Source: Myxococcales bacterium
GTDB taxonomy: Bacteria > Myxococcota_A > Polyangia > Polyangiales > Ga0077539
NCBI GenBank assembly: GCA_016793325.1
Contig: JAEUKI010000057.1
Coordinates: 1-64,000, forward strand
Direction of reading: 5' to 3'
Length of the DNA: 64,000 bases
The translations under genes were made by a program, and so were the position numbers. A model generated the notes under the pieces. That model made no database searches. It was given only the letters and a program-made list of their open reading frames with translations, and was not told where the DNA came from. Positions within the stretch are counted from its first letter, which is position 1; every line of letters begins with the position of its first letter. Shown one piece after another: positions 16,966-25,915 of the stretch.

Positions 16966-17751
16966 TCAGCGCGCGCCGTTCGTCGCCGACGCGACGAACC
17001 ACGGCAGCACGACGCAGAAACGCCCGTTGCGCGCGCGCGCTTGTTGCTCGTCCAGCCATCGATCGATCGCCTCGCTCGGGAGCGCGTCGGTGACCCTGCC
17101 GATCGTCGCGAGCAGCTCGACGAACCAGCGATGCGTGTCCCAATCGGTCGAGAGCGCGAAGGACGGCTCGACGCACACGTTTTCGAATCCCGCGTCGAGG
17201 AGAAGACCGTTGAGCCTTCGTCCGATCGTCCCGTGTGGGATTCCGTTGGTGAACGCGCGCACGAGCGCTCGGGTGCTCTCTCGGTCGTCGCTGTCGACCA
17301 ACGCCGCGTCCCAGTCGAGCTCGACGATCACGACGCGCCCAGCTCCGACGAGGACGCGCCGCGCCTCTCGTAGCGCCGCGAGAGGATCCGAGAGATGTTG
17401 CAGAACGCGCTCCGCGAGAAAGCCGTCGACGCTCGCGTCGGCCATGGCGAGCGCGCCGCACGTCCCCTCGCTGAACGCGCACTCGACTCCAGCGCGCGCA
17501 GCGCGAGCGCGCGCCACCGCGAGCATCCCTCCGTTGACGTCGACGCCGAAGAGCGCGCGCGACCGGTCTTCGAGGCCGAGCTCGATCAACGCGGTCCCCG
17601 CCCCGCAGCCGACGTCGACGAACGATCGTCCGCCCGAGGACACGAGCAGCTCGCGCGCTCTCCGCCGCCGAAGCGCGCAGTCGGGGCTTCGCTCGACGGC
17701 GTCCATCATGGCAAGGAGCCCCGCTGCTGCGTCCGCGATCTCTTCGTCCAT
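16966..17751 (-). CDS. SAM-dependent methyltransferase (class I, type 11-like)
   Basis: The 261-residue protein has motif I FVDVGCGAGTALIELG, an acidic residue in LFGVDVNGGML that would bind the ribose, ASVDGFLAERVLQHL as post-motif and VLVGAGRVVIVELDW after it. This is the layout of small-molecule methyltransferases (UbiE/type 11). The acceptor is unknown. I use the ATG at 17751 (MDEEIADAA) because the earlier start at 17814 adds only a basic segment. It is next to tRNA-Arg and not in an operon. Confidence 0.75.
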   Translation of the reverse strand: MDEEIADAAAGLLAMMDAVERSPDCALRRRRARELLVSSGGRSFVDVGCGAGTALIELGLEDRSRALFGVDVNGGMLAVARARAARAGVECAFSEGTCGALAMADASVDGFLAERVLQHLSDPLAALREARRVLVGAGRVVIVELDWDAALVDSDDRESTRALVRAFTNGIPHGTIGRRLNGLLLDAGFENVCVEPSFALSTDWDTHRWFVELLATIGRVTDALPSEAIDRWLDEQQARARNGRFCVVLPWFVASATNGAR

Positions 17752-17863
17752 GCTCGACGTCCAACGCGATCGTCGCACGGATCGACGTGCGTTCGCTCCG
17801 CCCGACGCGCGCATGAACGGCGATCACGATCGCCCGTGACCCACGCCCGAGGGTCACACCTTG

Positions 17864-17936
17864 CGCCCCCAGCACGAATCGAACGTGCGACCAACGCTTT
17901 AGGAAAGCGCTGCTCTATCCACTGAGCTACGGGGGC
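17864..17936 (-). tRNA. tRNA-Arg (anticodon CCU)
   Basis: The minus strand folds into a 73-nt cloverleaf: acceptor GCCCCCG paired with TGGGGGC, D stem GCTC/GAGC, anticodon stem GCGCT/AGCGT around the loop TTCCTAA, and T stem GCACG/CGTGC with loop TTCGATT. The anticodon CCT reads AGG, a rare arginine codon in this G+C-rich genome. The discriminator base is G and the CCA end is not encoded. Confidence 0.95.
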
Positions 17937-18030
17937 TCCCACTGCGCGCCGTTCGCGCGCCATGCGAGGGTCGCTCTGATAACGCGGGCTCCGTGCGCTG
18001 TCTAGCCCAGGAGGCCGAGACGCCTGCGGC

Positions 18031-19854
18031 TCAGCCCGCAGACACGGGGCCGAGCGCGAGCGCCTCGGCGAGCTCGAGCGCATCCGCAGGCCAAAACGGC
18101 GCGGGTCTCGGCTGGTGCACCCCGGCCGCGCCCGCGATCGGCCTGCACCCCAAGATCGCCCTTCGCCACGCGCGGGGAACGGCCTCGCGCCCGTACACCG
18201 CGCCGAGCAGCGCTCCTGCGATCGCTGCGTTCGTGTCCGTGTCGCCGCCGCACGCGACGGTGTCGATCACGCCCGCCTCGAACGAATCGCTGTGCAACAA
18301 GCGGTAGAACGCGTTCTGCAGCGCGATCGCGACCCATCCCATCTGGTGCACGAACTCCGCGGGCGGGCTCGTGCGCGCCTTCGTGAGCCACGCGTGAACG
18401 TCCGTCCCCTCGCAGCGCGTGCGCGCGTACTCGAGCGCGCTCTCGAAGAGCGACTCGCGGTCGAGCCCTTCGGCGATCGCCCGGTGCACGGCGTAGACGA
18501 ACACCGCAGTCGCGTCGCGGCAGTTGCTGTGCGGGTGCGTCAGCGTCGCGTCCCTGCGCGCGATGGCGTCGCGCGCGTGCTCGTCGAGCGAGAGGTTCCA
18601 CAGCGCGAGCGGCGAGGCGCGCATGAGCGAACCGTTGGCTTGGCTCGACGGGCTGAGCTGCCCCGAGAGCGCGCCGCGCGTCGTGTTGCCGATGTCGAAC
18701 GGACCGGACTCCATCCAGTCGCGGTACGCTTCGAAGACGGATTCTGTCTGAAATTCTCCACGCGAAACGAGCGTTCGCGCGAGCGCGAGCGCCATCTCCG
18801 AGTCGTCCGTGGGCTGTCCCGCGAGGGTCTTCCACGTCCCTCCGTCGACGAGCGCACGAACGCCTCGCGGATGCGTGTACGCGATCGTCCCTGCGTCGAG
18901 AAACTCGACGAGGCTCCCCAATGAATCACCGCTCAGTTGTCCGAGCCAGCAGCCCTGCGCGCGCGACAGAACGTCCGCGTCGCGGATCGCGCGCCCCACC
19001 GAACGCCCCGCGCGCGGGTACTTTCGCTCGAGCGCCGAGGGCTCTCGCTCCTCGCGAACGCGATCGTACGGAGCCTTCGAGAGCGCTCGCGCGAGCGCGA
19101 CGCTCCCGCCGAATACGTCGGTCGTTCGTCGTTCGCCTTCGTACACGATGGGCCGACCCTCGCTGTCGATCACCTCGCCGCCGACCGCACGCAAGAGCGC
19201 GTGTCCCGCGGCGATGTCCCACCACGTTACGCCCGCGATCGACACCGCGCCGTCGACGTCTCCCGCTGCGCAGAGCGCGAGTCGGTACGCGATGCTCGGG
19301 ACCGTTCGATACCGCGCAGGACGCACGCAGAGCTCGTTGATCTCGGGTTTGCGATCGGCGTCCTGGCTGACCGCGATCAAGACGTCTGGCGCGAGCGCCT
19401 CGGGGAGCTTCGCGCGTTCGACCGCAGCGCCGTTGCGGCGAAGTGCACCACCCTCGCGCCACGCGAAGAGATCCCCGTCGTCGTCCGGCGCGCACGGCGC
19501 GAAGACGACCCCGAGCACGGGGCGTCCTGCGTGTACGAGCGCGATCGAGACCGTCGAGCCTCTCCAGCCGCGCAAGAACGCCGCGGTCCCGTCGTGCGGA
19601 TCGACGACCCACACAGCCTCTGGCCACGGAACAGGACCCGCGTACCCGAGCTCCTCCCCGAGGAATCCCGCTGTCGGAAGCGCCTCGCGGAGCCGCACGC
19701 GGATCTCGCGCTCGCATCGCTCGTCGACGGGCGCCTTGCCGCGCTCGCCCACGGGTCCGCCGCGTCGATGAAACTCCGTTCGAATCCGCCGCCCCGCGCT
19801 CACCGCCGCGTCGATCGCGACCGCGAGCAGCCTCTCGAGCTCGTCGCCCTGCAT
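18031..19854 (-). CDS. Fusion of an inositol-monophosphatase-family phosphatase and an ADP-ribosylglycohydrolase
   Basis: One uninterrupted frame of 607 residues joins two enzymes. Residues about 5-260 are an IMPase/CysQ-type Mg/Li-dependent phosphatase: GEELGY at 66-71, DPHDGT at 85-90 and WWDIAAGHAL at 211-220 supply the metal ligands. Residues about 297-575 are a DraG/ARH-type ADP-ribosylglycohydrolase: GCWLGQLSGDSLGSLVEF, TDDSEMALALARTL and GGDTDTNAAIAGALLGAVYG carry the metal-binding acids. The pair suggests stepwise removal of a phosphate and an ADP-ribosyl or ribosyl group from one metabolite, but that is inference. Both active sites look intact. TGCTACGCT ends eight bases before the ATG. 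Confidence 0.9.
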   Translation of the reverse strand: MQGDELERLLAVAIDAAVSAGRRIRTEFHRRGGPVGERGKAPVDERCEREIRVRLREALPTAGFLGEELGYAGPVPWPEAVWVVDPHDGTAAFLRGWRGSTVSIALVHAGRPVLGVVFAPCAPDDDGDLFAWREGGALRRNGAAVERAKLPEALAPDVLIAVSQDADRKPEINELCVRPARYRTVPSIAYRLALCAAGDVDGAVSIAGVTWWDIAAGHALLRAVGGEVIDSEGRPIVYEGERRTTDVFGGSVALARALSKAPYDRVREEREPSALERKYPRAGRSVGRAIRDADVLSRAQGCWLGQLSGDSLGSLVEFLDAGTIAYTHPRGVRALVDGGTWKTLAGQPTDDSEMALALARTLVSRGEFQTESVFEAYRDWMESGPFDIGNTTRGALSGQLSPSSQANGSLMRASPLALWNLSLDEHARDAIARRDATLTHPHSNCRDATAVFVYAVHRAIAEGLDRESLFESALEYARTRCEGTDVHAWLTKARTSPPAEFVHQMGWVAIALQNAFYRLLHSDSFEAGVIDTVACGGDTDTNAAIAGALLGAVYGREAVPRAWRRAILGCRPIAGAAGVHQPRPAPFWPADALELAEALALGPVSAG

Positions 19855-19862
19855 GAACCGCG

Positions 19863-19871
19863 AGCGTAGCA
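19863..19871 (-). promoter_or_regulatory. Extended -10 element of the fusion gene, leaderless type
   Basis: Minus strand TGCTACGCT, eight bases, then ATG at 19854. It lies in the 39-bp gap to the divergent sulfatase gene. Confidence 0.5.
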
Positions 19872-19893
19872 CCCGCTCGACGCACAGATTTGC

Positions 19894-22611
19894 TTGACCC
19901 GAGCGGCGGGCTCGCAATCCTCTCCGATCGATTTGTCCGCGCCCGAAGACGAGCCCGAGCCCCCACGCAACCTGTCGCGAGGCGTCGGGTTGCTCGCGAG
20001 CGTCGCGACGTTCGCGGTCGCGGGGCTCGTGGACGCTGCTTTCGCCATCGGGCGCGCGCCCGCGGGCAGCGTTCCGCGCGTGCTCCTCCCGTGGCTCGTG
20101 CTCCAGTGCGTCGCGGTCGTGGGCTCGTTCGGCGTGCTCTTGGGCGCGCTCGAAGAGCTCGTGTTCGCGTCGTGCCGGCGCGTCCCGGCCTTCGTCGCGC
20201 TCGCCCGATGGGTGCTCGGCGGACCCAAACAGTGGTTCGCCAAGGACCCCGCGCGCGCGTCGTGGCTCTTCTGCGCCCTCGTCGCGATCGCGACGTTCTT
20301 GGCGCCGCTGTTCGCCGTCGCGCGCTTCACCAAGAAGACCTTTCACTCCGCCGAGCTCACCGGCCTCGCGCTCTTGCTCGCGGGCGCGCTCGCGCTCGCG
20401 ATCGGCGCGGTCGTCGCCGCGGTGCTCGTCGCGCCCGTTCGTTGGCTGCTCGATCGCGTCGGGCGCCTCGCGAGCCCCGGCGCCGTCGTCTCGCTCGCGG
20501 TGCTCTCGGTCGCGGGCGCGATCGGCGCGTTGGTCGCGCGCTACTGGGTGACGTTTCGCAACCTCGACGGCGCGTTCGCCGTCGTCGCCGCCGTGACCTT
20601 CGTCGCGCACGCGTTGCTGCTCCCGTGGCTCGGGGCGAGGGTGCTCCGTCGCGATCGCGCGCTCGACAAGCGGCTCGTGATCGGCGCCACGATCGCTGCG
20701 ATCGCGCTCTTCGCGTCGAGCGCGAAGACCTTCGGCGCGCGGCAGTCGGTCTCGAGCACGATCTTTCACCGCTCGATCGTCACGGGCTACGTGACCCGCG
20801 CGCTGCAGTTGTCGTTCGACTTCGATCGCGACGGATACAGCGCGGTGTTCGGCGGCGGTGACTGCAACGATCGCGACCGCGCGATTCACCCCGGCGCGTA
20901 CGACACGCCCGGCAATGGAATCGACGAGAACTGCTCGGGACGCGACGCCACCCGCGAGCGCGAACCAACGGACGGTCAGCTCGTGGGACTACCCGAGGGC
21001 GCCGCGCGAAGACCCGCGATCATCCTCGTCGCGATCGACGCAACGCGGCCCGATCACCTCGGCGTCTACGGGTATCGACGGCCGACGTCGCCCAACCTCG
21101 ACGCGTTCGCCGCGCGCGCCGCGGTCTTTCGCAACGCATACTGCGCCTCGCCCCGGTCTCTGCGCTCGTTTGCGTCCATCTGGACCGGTCGGTACGCCTC
21201 GCAAGTCGCGTGGGGAACCGACATCGAGTACCCGCCGCTCGCGCCCGAGAACGCGACGCTCGCAGAGCTCTTGCGCGACAGCGGCTACCGCACAGCGGGG
21301 TTCTCGACGGCGCGGTACTTCAGCGAAACGCAGGGATTTACCCAGGGATTCGAGCGCTTCGACGAGGCGGACGAGTACAAGGGCCGACCGCAGCCCGTGA
21401 TGGCCCGCGCCCTCGAGTGGCTCCGCGCGCGCGACGGCGATCCCGCGCCGTTCTTCTTGTGGCTGCACTTGATGGAGCCCCACGACCCGTACACCGATCG
21501 CACGAGCCCCAGGGATTTTGGCCACCGCGCGGTGGACCAATACGACGAAGAGATCGCGTACGCAGACGAGCTGCTCGCGCCGGTGTACCGCGAGATCGAG
21601 CGCATCGAACGATCGCGCCCCGTGCTCACGTTCGTGATCGGCGACCACGGCGAGGCCTTCGGCGAGCACGGCGTGTTTCATCACTCGTTCGACCTTCACG
21701 ACGAGGCCCTTCGCGTCCCGTTGATCGTCCGCGGCGCCGGCGTGCCCGCGGGTCCGCGCGAGGCGATCAGCATTTTGCCGGACATTCACCCGACGGCGCT
21801 GGAGTTCGCCAACGCGACGCCCGGCGCCGCGCTCTCGTCGCGCTCGCTCGTTCCCGTGCTCTTTCGCGAGGGCGAGTGGCGCACGCAGCAAGCGCCGAGG
21901 GGCTGGCGTCAGCACGTGTTCGCAGAGGTGACTCCGGACGGGAGATTCCCGTTCGAGATCGAGTCGCTGTACGCACCACCATTCAAGATCATCCACGATT
22001 TGCGCCGCGGAACGTGGGAGCTCTTCGACATCTCTCGCGACCGCGGCGAGCTCGAGAACCTCTACGACCTGCGCCCCGAGGTCGCAGCGCCCCTTCGCGA
22101 GAGGCTCTTGTCGTGGATCGACTCGAGCGCGCTCGCCAACAACCACTCGCAGCGCCTGATCGCCGCCGCGCGAATGTCGTCACCGCCGAGCCCGCGCCGA
22201 CCGATGAGCGTCCGCTTCGGCGACGCGTTCGAGCTCCTCGGCTACGACTTCGACCCGGCGCCATTCCCGATCGGCGGGCAATTTCGCTGCACGTTCTACT
22301 ATCGCGTGCTGCGCAGGACGCCGACGCCGCTGTGGATGGCCGTCGATTTTCGCCCCACCGACGGCGGCTCGTTCAACTCGTACTTCCGCGCGCACCACTA
22401 TCCGGTCTCGGGTCGCTACCCCACAACGGTGTGGAACCCCGGCGAGATCCTCCGAGACGAGGTCAGCATGCACGCCAACGTCGCGGTCCGCCCCACGCGA
22501 TATCGCTTCGTCTTCGCCGCCGAAGTCGAAGGAACGGGCGAGAGACTCCGCCCCGAGCCCGCCGCGCCCAACAACGAGCTCGTGCTCGACGAGTTCGAGA
22601 TCGTCCCCTGA
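19894..22611 (+). CDS. Membrane sulfatase-like enzyme with a MopE-type metal-binding motif
   Basis: The 905-residue protein has about seven membrane segments in residues 30-280. Next is a short Asp-rich MopE-type motif (about 308-350: FDRDGYSAVFGGGDCND ... GIDENCSGRD), then an alkaline-phosphatase-fold sulfatase domain (about 374-720), and a C-terminal beta domain. Sulfatase signs are ILVAIDATRPDHLGVYGY, YCASPRS with Cys417 as the candidate formylglycine, WLHLMEPHDPY and IGDHGEAFGEHG. The core reads C-A-S-P-R, not the usual C-x-P/A-x-R, so maturation is uncertain. It should act outside the inner membrane on sulfate or phosphate esters. The start is TTG; another TTG at 19990 is possible. Confidence 0.85.
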   Translation: MTRAAGSQSSPIDLSAPEDEPEPPRNLSRGVGLLASVATFAVAGLVDAAFAIGRAPAGSVPRVLLPWLVLQCVAVVGSFGVLLGALEELVFASCRRVPAFVALARWVLGGPKQWFAKDPARASWLFCALVAIATFLAPLFAVARFTKKTFHSAELTGLALLLAGALALAIGAVVAAVLVAPVRWLLDRVGRLASPGAVVSLAVLSVAGAIGALVARYWVTFRNLDGAFAVVAAVTFVAHALLLPWLGARVLRRDRALDKRLVIGATIAAIALFASSAKTFGARQSVSSTIFHRSIVTGYVTRALQLSFDFDRDGYSAVFGGGDCNDRDRAIHPGAYDTPGNGIDENCSGRDATREREPTDGQLVGLPEGAARRPAIILVAIDATRPDHLGVYGYRRPTSPNLDAFAARAAVFRNAYCASPRSLRSFASIWTGRYASQVAWGTDIEYPPLAPENATLAELLRDSGYRTAGFSTARYFSETQGFTQGFERFDEADEYKGRPQPVMARALEWLRARDGDPAPFFLWLHLMEPHDPYTDRTSPRDFGHRAVDQYDEEIAYADELLAPVYREIERIERSRPVLTFVIGDHGEAFGEHGVFHHSFDLHDEALRVPLIVRGAGVPAGPREAISILPDIHPTALEFANATPGAALSSRSLVPVLFREGEWRTQQAPRGWRQHVFAEVTPDGRFPFEIESLYAPPFKIIHDLRRGTWELFDISRDRGELENLYDLRPEVAAPLRERLLSWIDSSALANNHSQRLIAAARMSSPPSPRRPMSVRFGDAFELLGYDFDPAPFPIGGQFRCTFYYRVLRRTPTPLWMAVDFRPTDGGSFNSYFRAHHYPVSGRYPTTVWNPGEILRDEVSMHANVAVRPTRYRFVFAAEVEGTGERLRPEPAAPNNELVLDEFEIVP

Positions 22612-22704
22612 GCGGTTTGCGTACGCCGTCGCGCAGCGGACGAGAAACTCCCTGACAGTGCTGCTGACTCGACCTTTGCCCGTGGTCGTGCTCGAATTTC
22701 GTGC

Positions 22705-23250
22705 ATGCGGTCCGTCACGCTCGGACACGGGCACTATTTCGCGTGGCACTTGCCCACGATCGCCATCGTGCTCGTCGCGAGCGCGCTGTTCTTCGTCATC
22801 GCGCGGCAGTTGATCCGCAGCGAGTACGGGCCCGAAGCCAAGGCGCTTCGCTGGAGCATCCTCGGCTGGTGCGCGATCGCGATCTCCGTGGGAAGCGCCG
22901 TGGTGTACCCGTACCTCCGCGACGCTGCGTACCTCACGGTCGAAGAAGACGGCTCGTGGGCGATGCAGAACTACCTCGGGTTCACCGTGGCCCGCGTCCG
23001 CTCGGACGAAGTCCGCGAGCTGCGCGCGAGGGACCTCGGCGGCCTCGGCGTCGGGATGGGTCACGTCGAGGTTCGTCGCGAAGATGGGACCGTCGTGCGC
23101 ACGGTCCGAGTGACCCGCGCGCGCGTGATCGAGCTCACCAAGATGCTCGGCTACGCGCGAAGCGACCTCGCGCAGGAGTACACCGACACCGTCGTTCGCG
23201 CGCACAGGTACGGCCCGAGCAGCGGGAGCATGATGGTCTTCTTGCGTTGA
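22705..23250 (+). CDS. Hypothetical membrane protein with two TM helices
   Basis: The 181-residue protein has two hydrophobic helices (about residues 15-35 and 50-68), then a charged domain of about 110 residues (SDEVRELRARDLGGLGVGMGHVEVRREDGTVV) likely on one side of the inner membrane. I recognise no family. It lies between a sulfatase and a phosphodiester-glycosidase gene on the same strand, with short gaps of 93 and 57 bp, so it may be cotranscribed. Confidence 0.7.
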   Translation: MRSVTLGHGHYFAWHLPTIAIVLVASALFFVIARQLIRSEYGPEAKALRWSILGWCAIAISVGSAVVYPYLRDAAYLTVEEDGSWAMQNYLGFTVARVRSDEVRELRARDLGGLGVGMGHVEVRREDGTVVRTVRVTRARVIELTKMLGYARSDLAQEYTDTVVRAHRYGPSSGSMMVFLR

Positions 23251-23307
23251 CCCGGCGCCGCTGTTCGTTGCACAACCTCGCGCCGCTTCGAGAGGGGAGC
23301 ACGCCCG

Positions 23308-24261
23308 ATGCACCAATGGTTCGTACCGCGAACGAGCTGCGCCGCGATGGCTGTGTGCGCAGCGTTGAGCGCTCACTTGATTGCGTGTGATGCAATCAAC
23401 AACGCCAACGCCCAGCGCCAACGGCCGGGGCGCCCGGTGCATCCACCGCCGATCGTTCCGCTTCGATCGACGTCGCCGATCCTGCAAGACGTGATCGTCC
23501 CGGACGCGCCCGCGACGCCTCCGCCGGTCCCGACGGCCGCGCCCACGACGCTCGCGCGAGGGCGATGGGTCGATTCTCCCCTGGGATTTCGCACGCATCG
23601 CGCGGTCGTTCGCCTCGCCGACGGCACCGAAGGACCGTGGATCACCGTCCGCGTCCCCGTCGCTCGCCTGCGCTTCGGCGTCATGCGCACCGAAAGCGAC
23701 CGCCTCGCGAGCGGCCTTCGCGCGCCCAATCGCATCGCGATGGTCGCGGGGTACTTCGAGCGCGACAAGCAGCCCTCGGGCGTCCTCGAAGCCAATCGCG
23801 TGATTCACGGCCAGCACCACAGCCACGCGGGCTCGGGGCTCTTCGTCGTGCGCGACGGTCGAGCGCGGGTCATCGCCGCGAGCTCGCCGCAGTCCGAGTG
23901 GGCTGGAAGCGAGCTTGTCGTTCAGTGCGGTCCGCGGCTCGTCGAGGCAGGGCCCACCGTGGGCGTCTACGCGGATCGTGGCGAGCGCTTCGCTCGCGCG
24001 GCGGCCTGCATTCGCGACGGCGGCGCGACGGTGGACTTCATCGTGACCTGGTCGTCGGCAGAGGCGCTGCGCGGCCCAGGGCTGTACGCGTTCGCCCTCG
24101 CGCTCGCGGGCCCGTCTCCCGCGGGCGACGCAACGGGCTGCGAAACGGCGCTCAATCTCGACGGAGGGCCGTCGGCGGGCATCCACGTCGACGGCGTCAC
24201 CGAGGCGTCCCACGCACCAATTGGCCCCGTTCCGTGGGCGATCGTGCTCGCGCCGCGGTAG
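23308..24261 (+). CDS. Phosphodiester glycosidase family (NAGPA/DUF2233-like) lipoprotein
   Basis: The 317-residue protein has a lipoprotein signal ending in AHLIAC (Cys27), a Pro/Thr-rich linker to about residue 85, and a domain of the NAGPA type. The matching features are NRIAMVAGYFERDKQPSGVL, LVVQCGPRLVEAG and the C-terminal TALNLDGGPSAGIHVDG, the family signature. In mammals this fold uncovers mannose-6-phosphate; the bacterial members are secreted and mostly uncharacterised. It should cut a phosphodiester-linked sugar in the envelope or biofilm matrix. GAGAGGGG lies upstream of the ATG. Confidence 0.85.
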   Translation: MHQWFVPRTSCAAMAVCAALSAHLIACDAINNANAQRQRPGRPVHPPPIVPLRSTSPILQDVIVPDAPATPPPVPTAAPTTLARGRWVDSPLGFRTHRAVVRLADGTEGPWITVRVPVARLRFGVMRTESDRLASGLRAPNRIAMVAGYFERDKQPSGVLEANRVIHGQHHSHAGSGLFVVRDGRARVIAASSPQSEWAGSELVVQCGPRLVEAGPTVGVYADRGERFARAAACIRDGGATVDFIVTWSSAEALRGPGLYAFALALAGPSPAGDATGCETALNLDGGPSAGIHVDGVTEASHAPIGPVPWAIVLAPR

Positions 24262-24285
24262 TCTCCGAGGCACCCACAGCTCGCC

Positions 24286-25908
24286 ATGCACTTCGCACTT
24301 CGACTCATCTTCGCTGCGACGCTCGTCGCGCTCGTCGCTTGCGACGGGGGAATGCCCCCGCCACCTGCAGACGTCCCCGTGATGGACGCCACGCGCCCCG
24401 AGGGAGGCGTGCGCTGCGGGAGAGTCGGTCAGGCCTGTTGCGCAGGCAGCTCGTGCGAGTCCAACGGGATCGTTCAGCTCGTGTGCGACCTCGGGATCTG
24501 CCTCGGCGGGCCGGGCGCAGACTGCGTAAACCCTACGGACTGTTACAGCACCTACTCGTGCACGGACGGCCGTTGCTGCCTTCGCGAAGGCGACGCGTGC
24601 AGCGCTCCCAACGAGTGCTGTCAGGGGACGGTGTGCGGCGCGTCGATGACCTGCGAAAGACCAGGGTCGTGCGGCGGACTCGAGCAGCAGTGCTGTCGCG
24701 ACAACGTCTGTCAGGCGGGCCTCGCGTGCAGCGGCGGGACGTGCGTGACCTGCGGAGGCGCGGGACAACCCTGCTGCCCGGGCAACACGTGCACCAACGG
24801 AAACATGTGCGTCGGCGACGTGTGCCAATCGCCGCCCCCGTGCGGCGGCGACGGTCAAGCGTGCTGCGGTCGCGCGTGCGACCCCGGCCTCGCGTGCGCG
24901 ACGGTGGGCGCAGAGATGCGCTGCCAGCGCTCGATGACCTGCGGCGCGATGGGCCAGATGTGCTGCGCAGGCTCGATGTGCAACTCGGGCCTCGTCTGCA
25001 ACAGCGGAACGTGCGGGATGCCCATGGCCGCCTGCGGCAGCCTCGATCAACCGTGCTGCGCGGGCAACGCGTGCGCGGGCGTTCTTCAGTGCCAGAGCGG
25101 TCGATGCACCTCCTGTCGCGCCGGCGGGACCACCTGCGGAACGAGCGCCGACTGCTGCGGTGATTTCGTGTGTCGTCGCGCGCCCACCAACCTCGTGTGC
25201 TGCCACGGGCAGGGCGGCTCCTGCACGACCTCTGCGCAGTGCTGCGGCTACATGCTCTGCGACACGGGCACCGGTCGATGCGCCTGCCAGCAAGAAGGCC
25301 GCTCGTGCGTCGACTCGTCCGAGTGCTGCACAGGCACGACCTGCCAGAGCGGAACGTGCCGTCGACCCATGGCCATGTGCCGCATGGCCGGTGACGCGAT
25401 GGGCTGCATGGCCGCGACCGATTGTTGCGCGGGACTGCGCTGCGATCCGTCGCCGGTGACCCGCCGTTGTTGCCAGGACGTCGGCGCTTCGTGCACGACC
25501 AACGAACAGTGCTGCGGCTCGACGCTCTGCGAGGGGACGACCGCGCGCGTGTGCACCTGCCGCGCGAACGCCGCCACGTGCACGAGCGACCGCGATTGCT
25601 GCGCGGGGCTCACGTGCCAGACCGGCACGTGCCGACCTCCGGCCGCGTGCAAGAGCAACGGCGACACGACGTGCACGAGCAACACCGAGTGCTGCGGCGT
25701 GCTCGTCTGCAACACCGTCGTCAGCACCGGTCGAACGCAGTGCTGCTCGAGCTCGGGCGCCGCGTGCCGAACCAACAGCGAATGCTGCGGAACGATGAAC
25801 TGCACCGCCGGACGCTGCCGCTGCCAGATGACCGGCGCGGCCTGCCGCAACAACGGCGACTGCTGCAGCACGCGCTGCGACACCACCACGCGCGCGTGCT
25901 TGCCGTGA
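24286..25908 (+). CDS. Cysteine-rich repeat lipoprotein
   Basis: The 540-residue protein has a lipobox (LVALVAC) and then about 15 repeats of roughly 30-35 residues with a Cys pattern like CCxGxxC ... C, for example QCCRDNVCQAGLACSGGTC and ECCTGTTCQSGTC. These probably form small disulfide-knotted modules, as in animal-like Cys-rich surface proteins. No catalytic domain is visible. Such proteins are common in Myxococcota and may act in adhesion or recognition, though nothing here shows a partner. The stop is 7 bp before the histidine kinase gene. TAGTCT lies 21 bases before the ATG. Confidence 0.85.
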   Translation: MHFALRLIFAATLVALVACDGGMPPPPADVPVMDATRPEGGVRCGRVGQACCAGSSCESNGIVQLVCDLGICLGGPGADCVNPTDCYSTYSCTDGRCCLREGDACSAPNECCQGTVCGASMTCERPGSCGGLEQQCCRDNVCQAGLACSGGTCVTCGGAGQPCCPGNTCTNGNMCVGDVCQSPPPCGGDGQACCGRACDPGLACATVGAEMRCQRSMTCGAMGQMCCAGSMCNSGLVCNSGTCGMPMAACGSLDQPCCAGNACAGVLQCQSGRCTSCRAGGTTCGTSADCCGDFVCRRAPTNLVCCHGQGGSCTTSAQCCGYMLCDTGTGRCACQQEGRSCVDSSECCTGTTCQSGTCRRPMAMCRMAGDAMGCMAATDCCAGLRCDPSPVTRRCCQDVGASCTTNEQCCGSTLCEGTTARVCTCRANAATCTSDRDCCAGLTCQTGTCRPPAACKSNGDTTCTSNTECCGVLVCNTVVSTGRTQCCSSSGAACRTNSECCGTMNCTAGRCRCQMTGAACRNNGDCCSTRCDTTTRACLP

Positions 25909-25915
25909 GCGCGCC

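Noticed and set aside
19854..20889. Upstream extension of the IMPase-ARH frame to 20889
   Set aside because: The 345 extra codons are Arg/Glu/Asp-rich and antisense to the sulfatase gene; the IMPase fold starts at the ATG at 19854.
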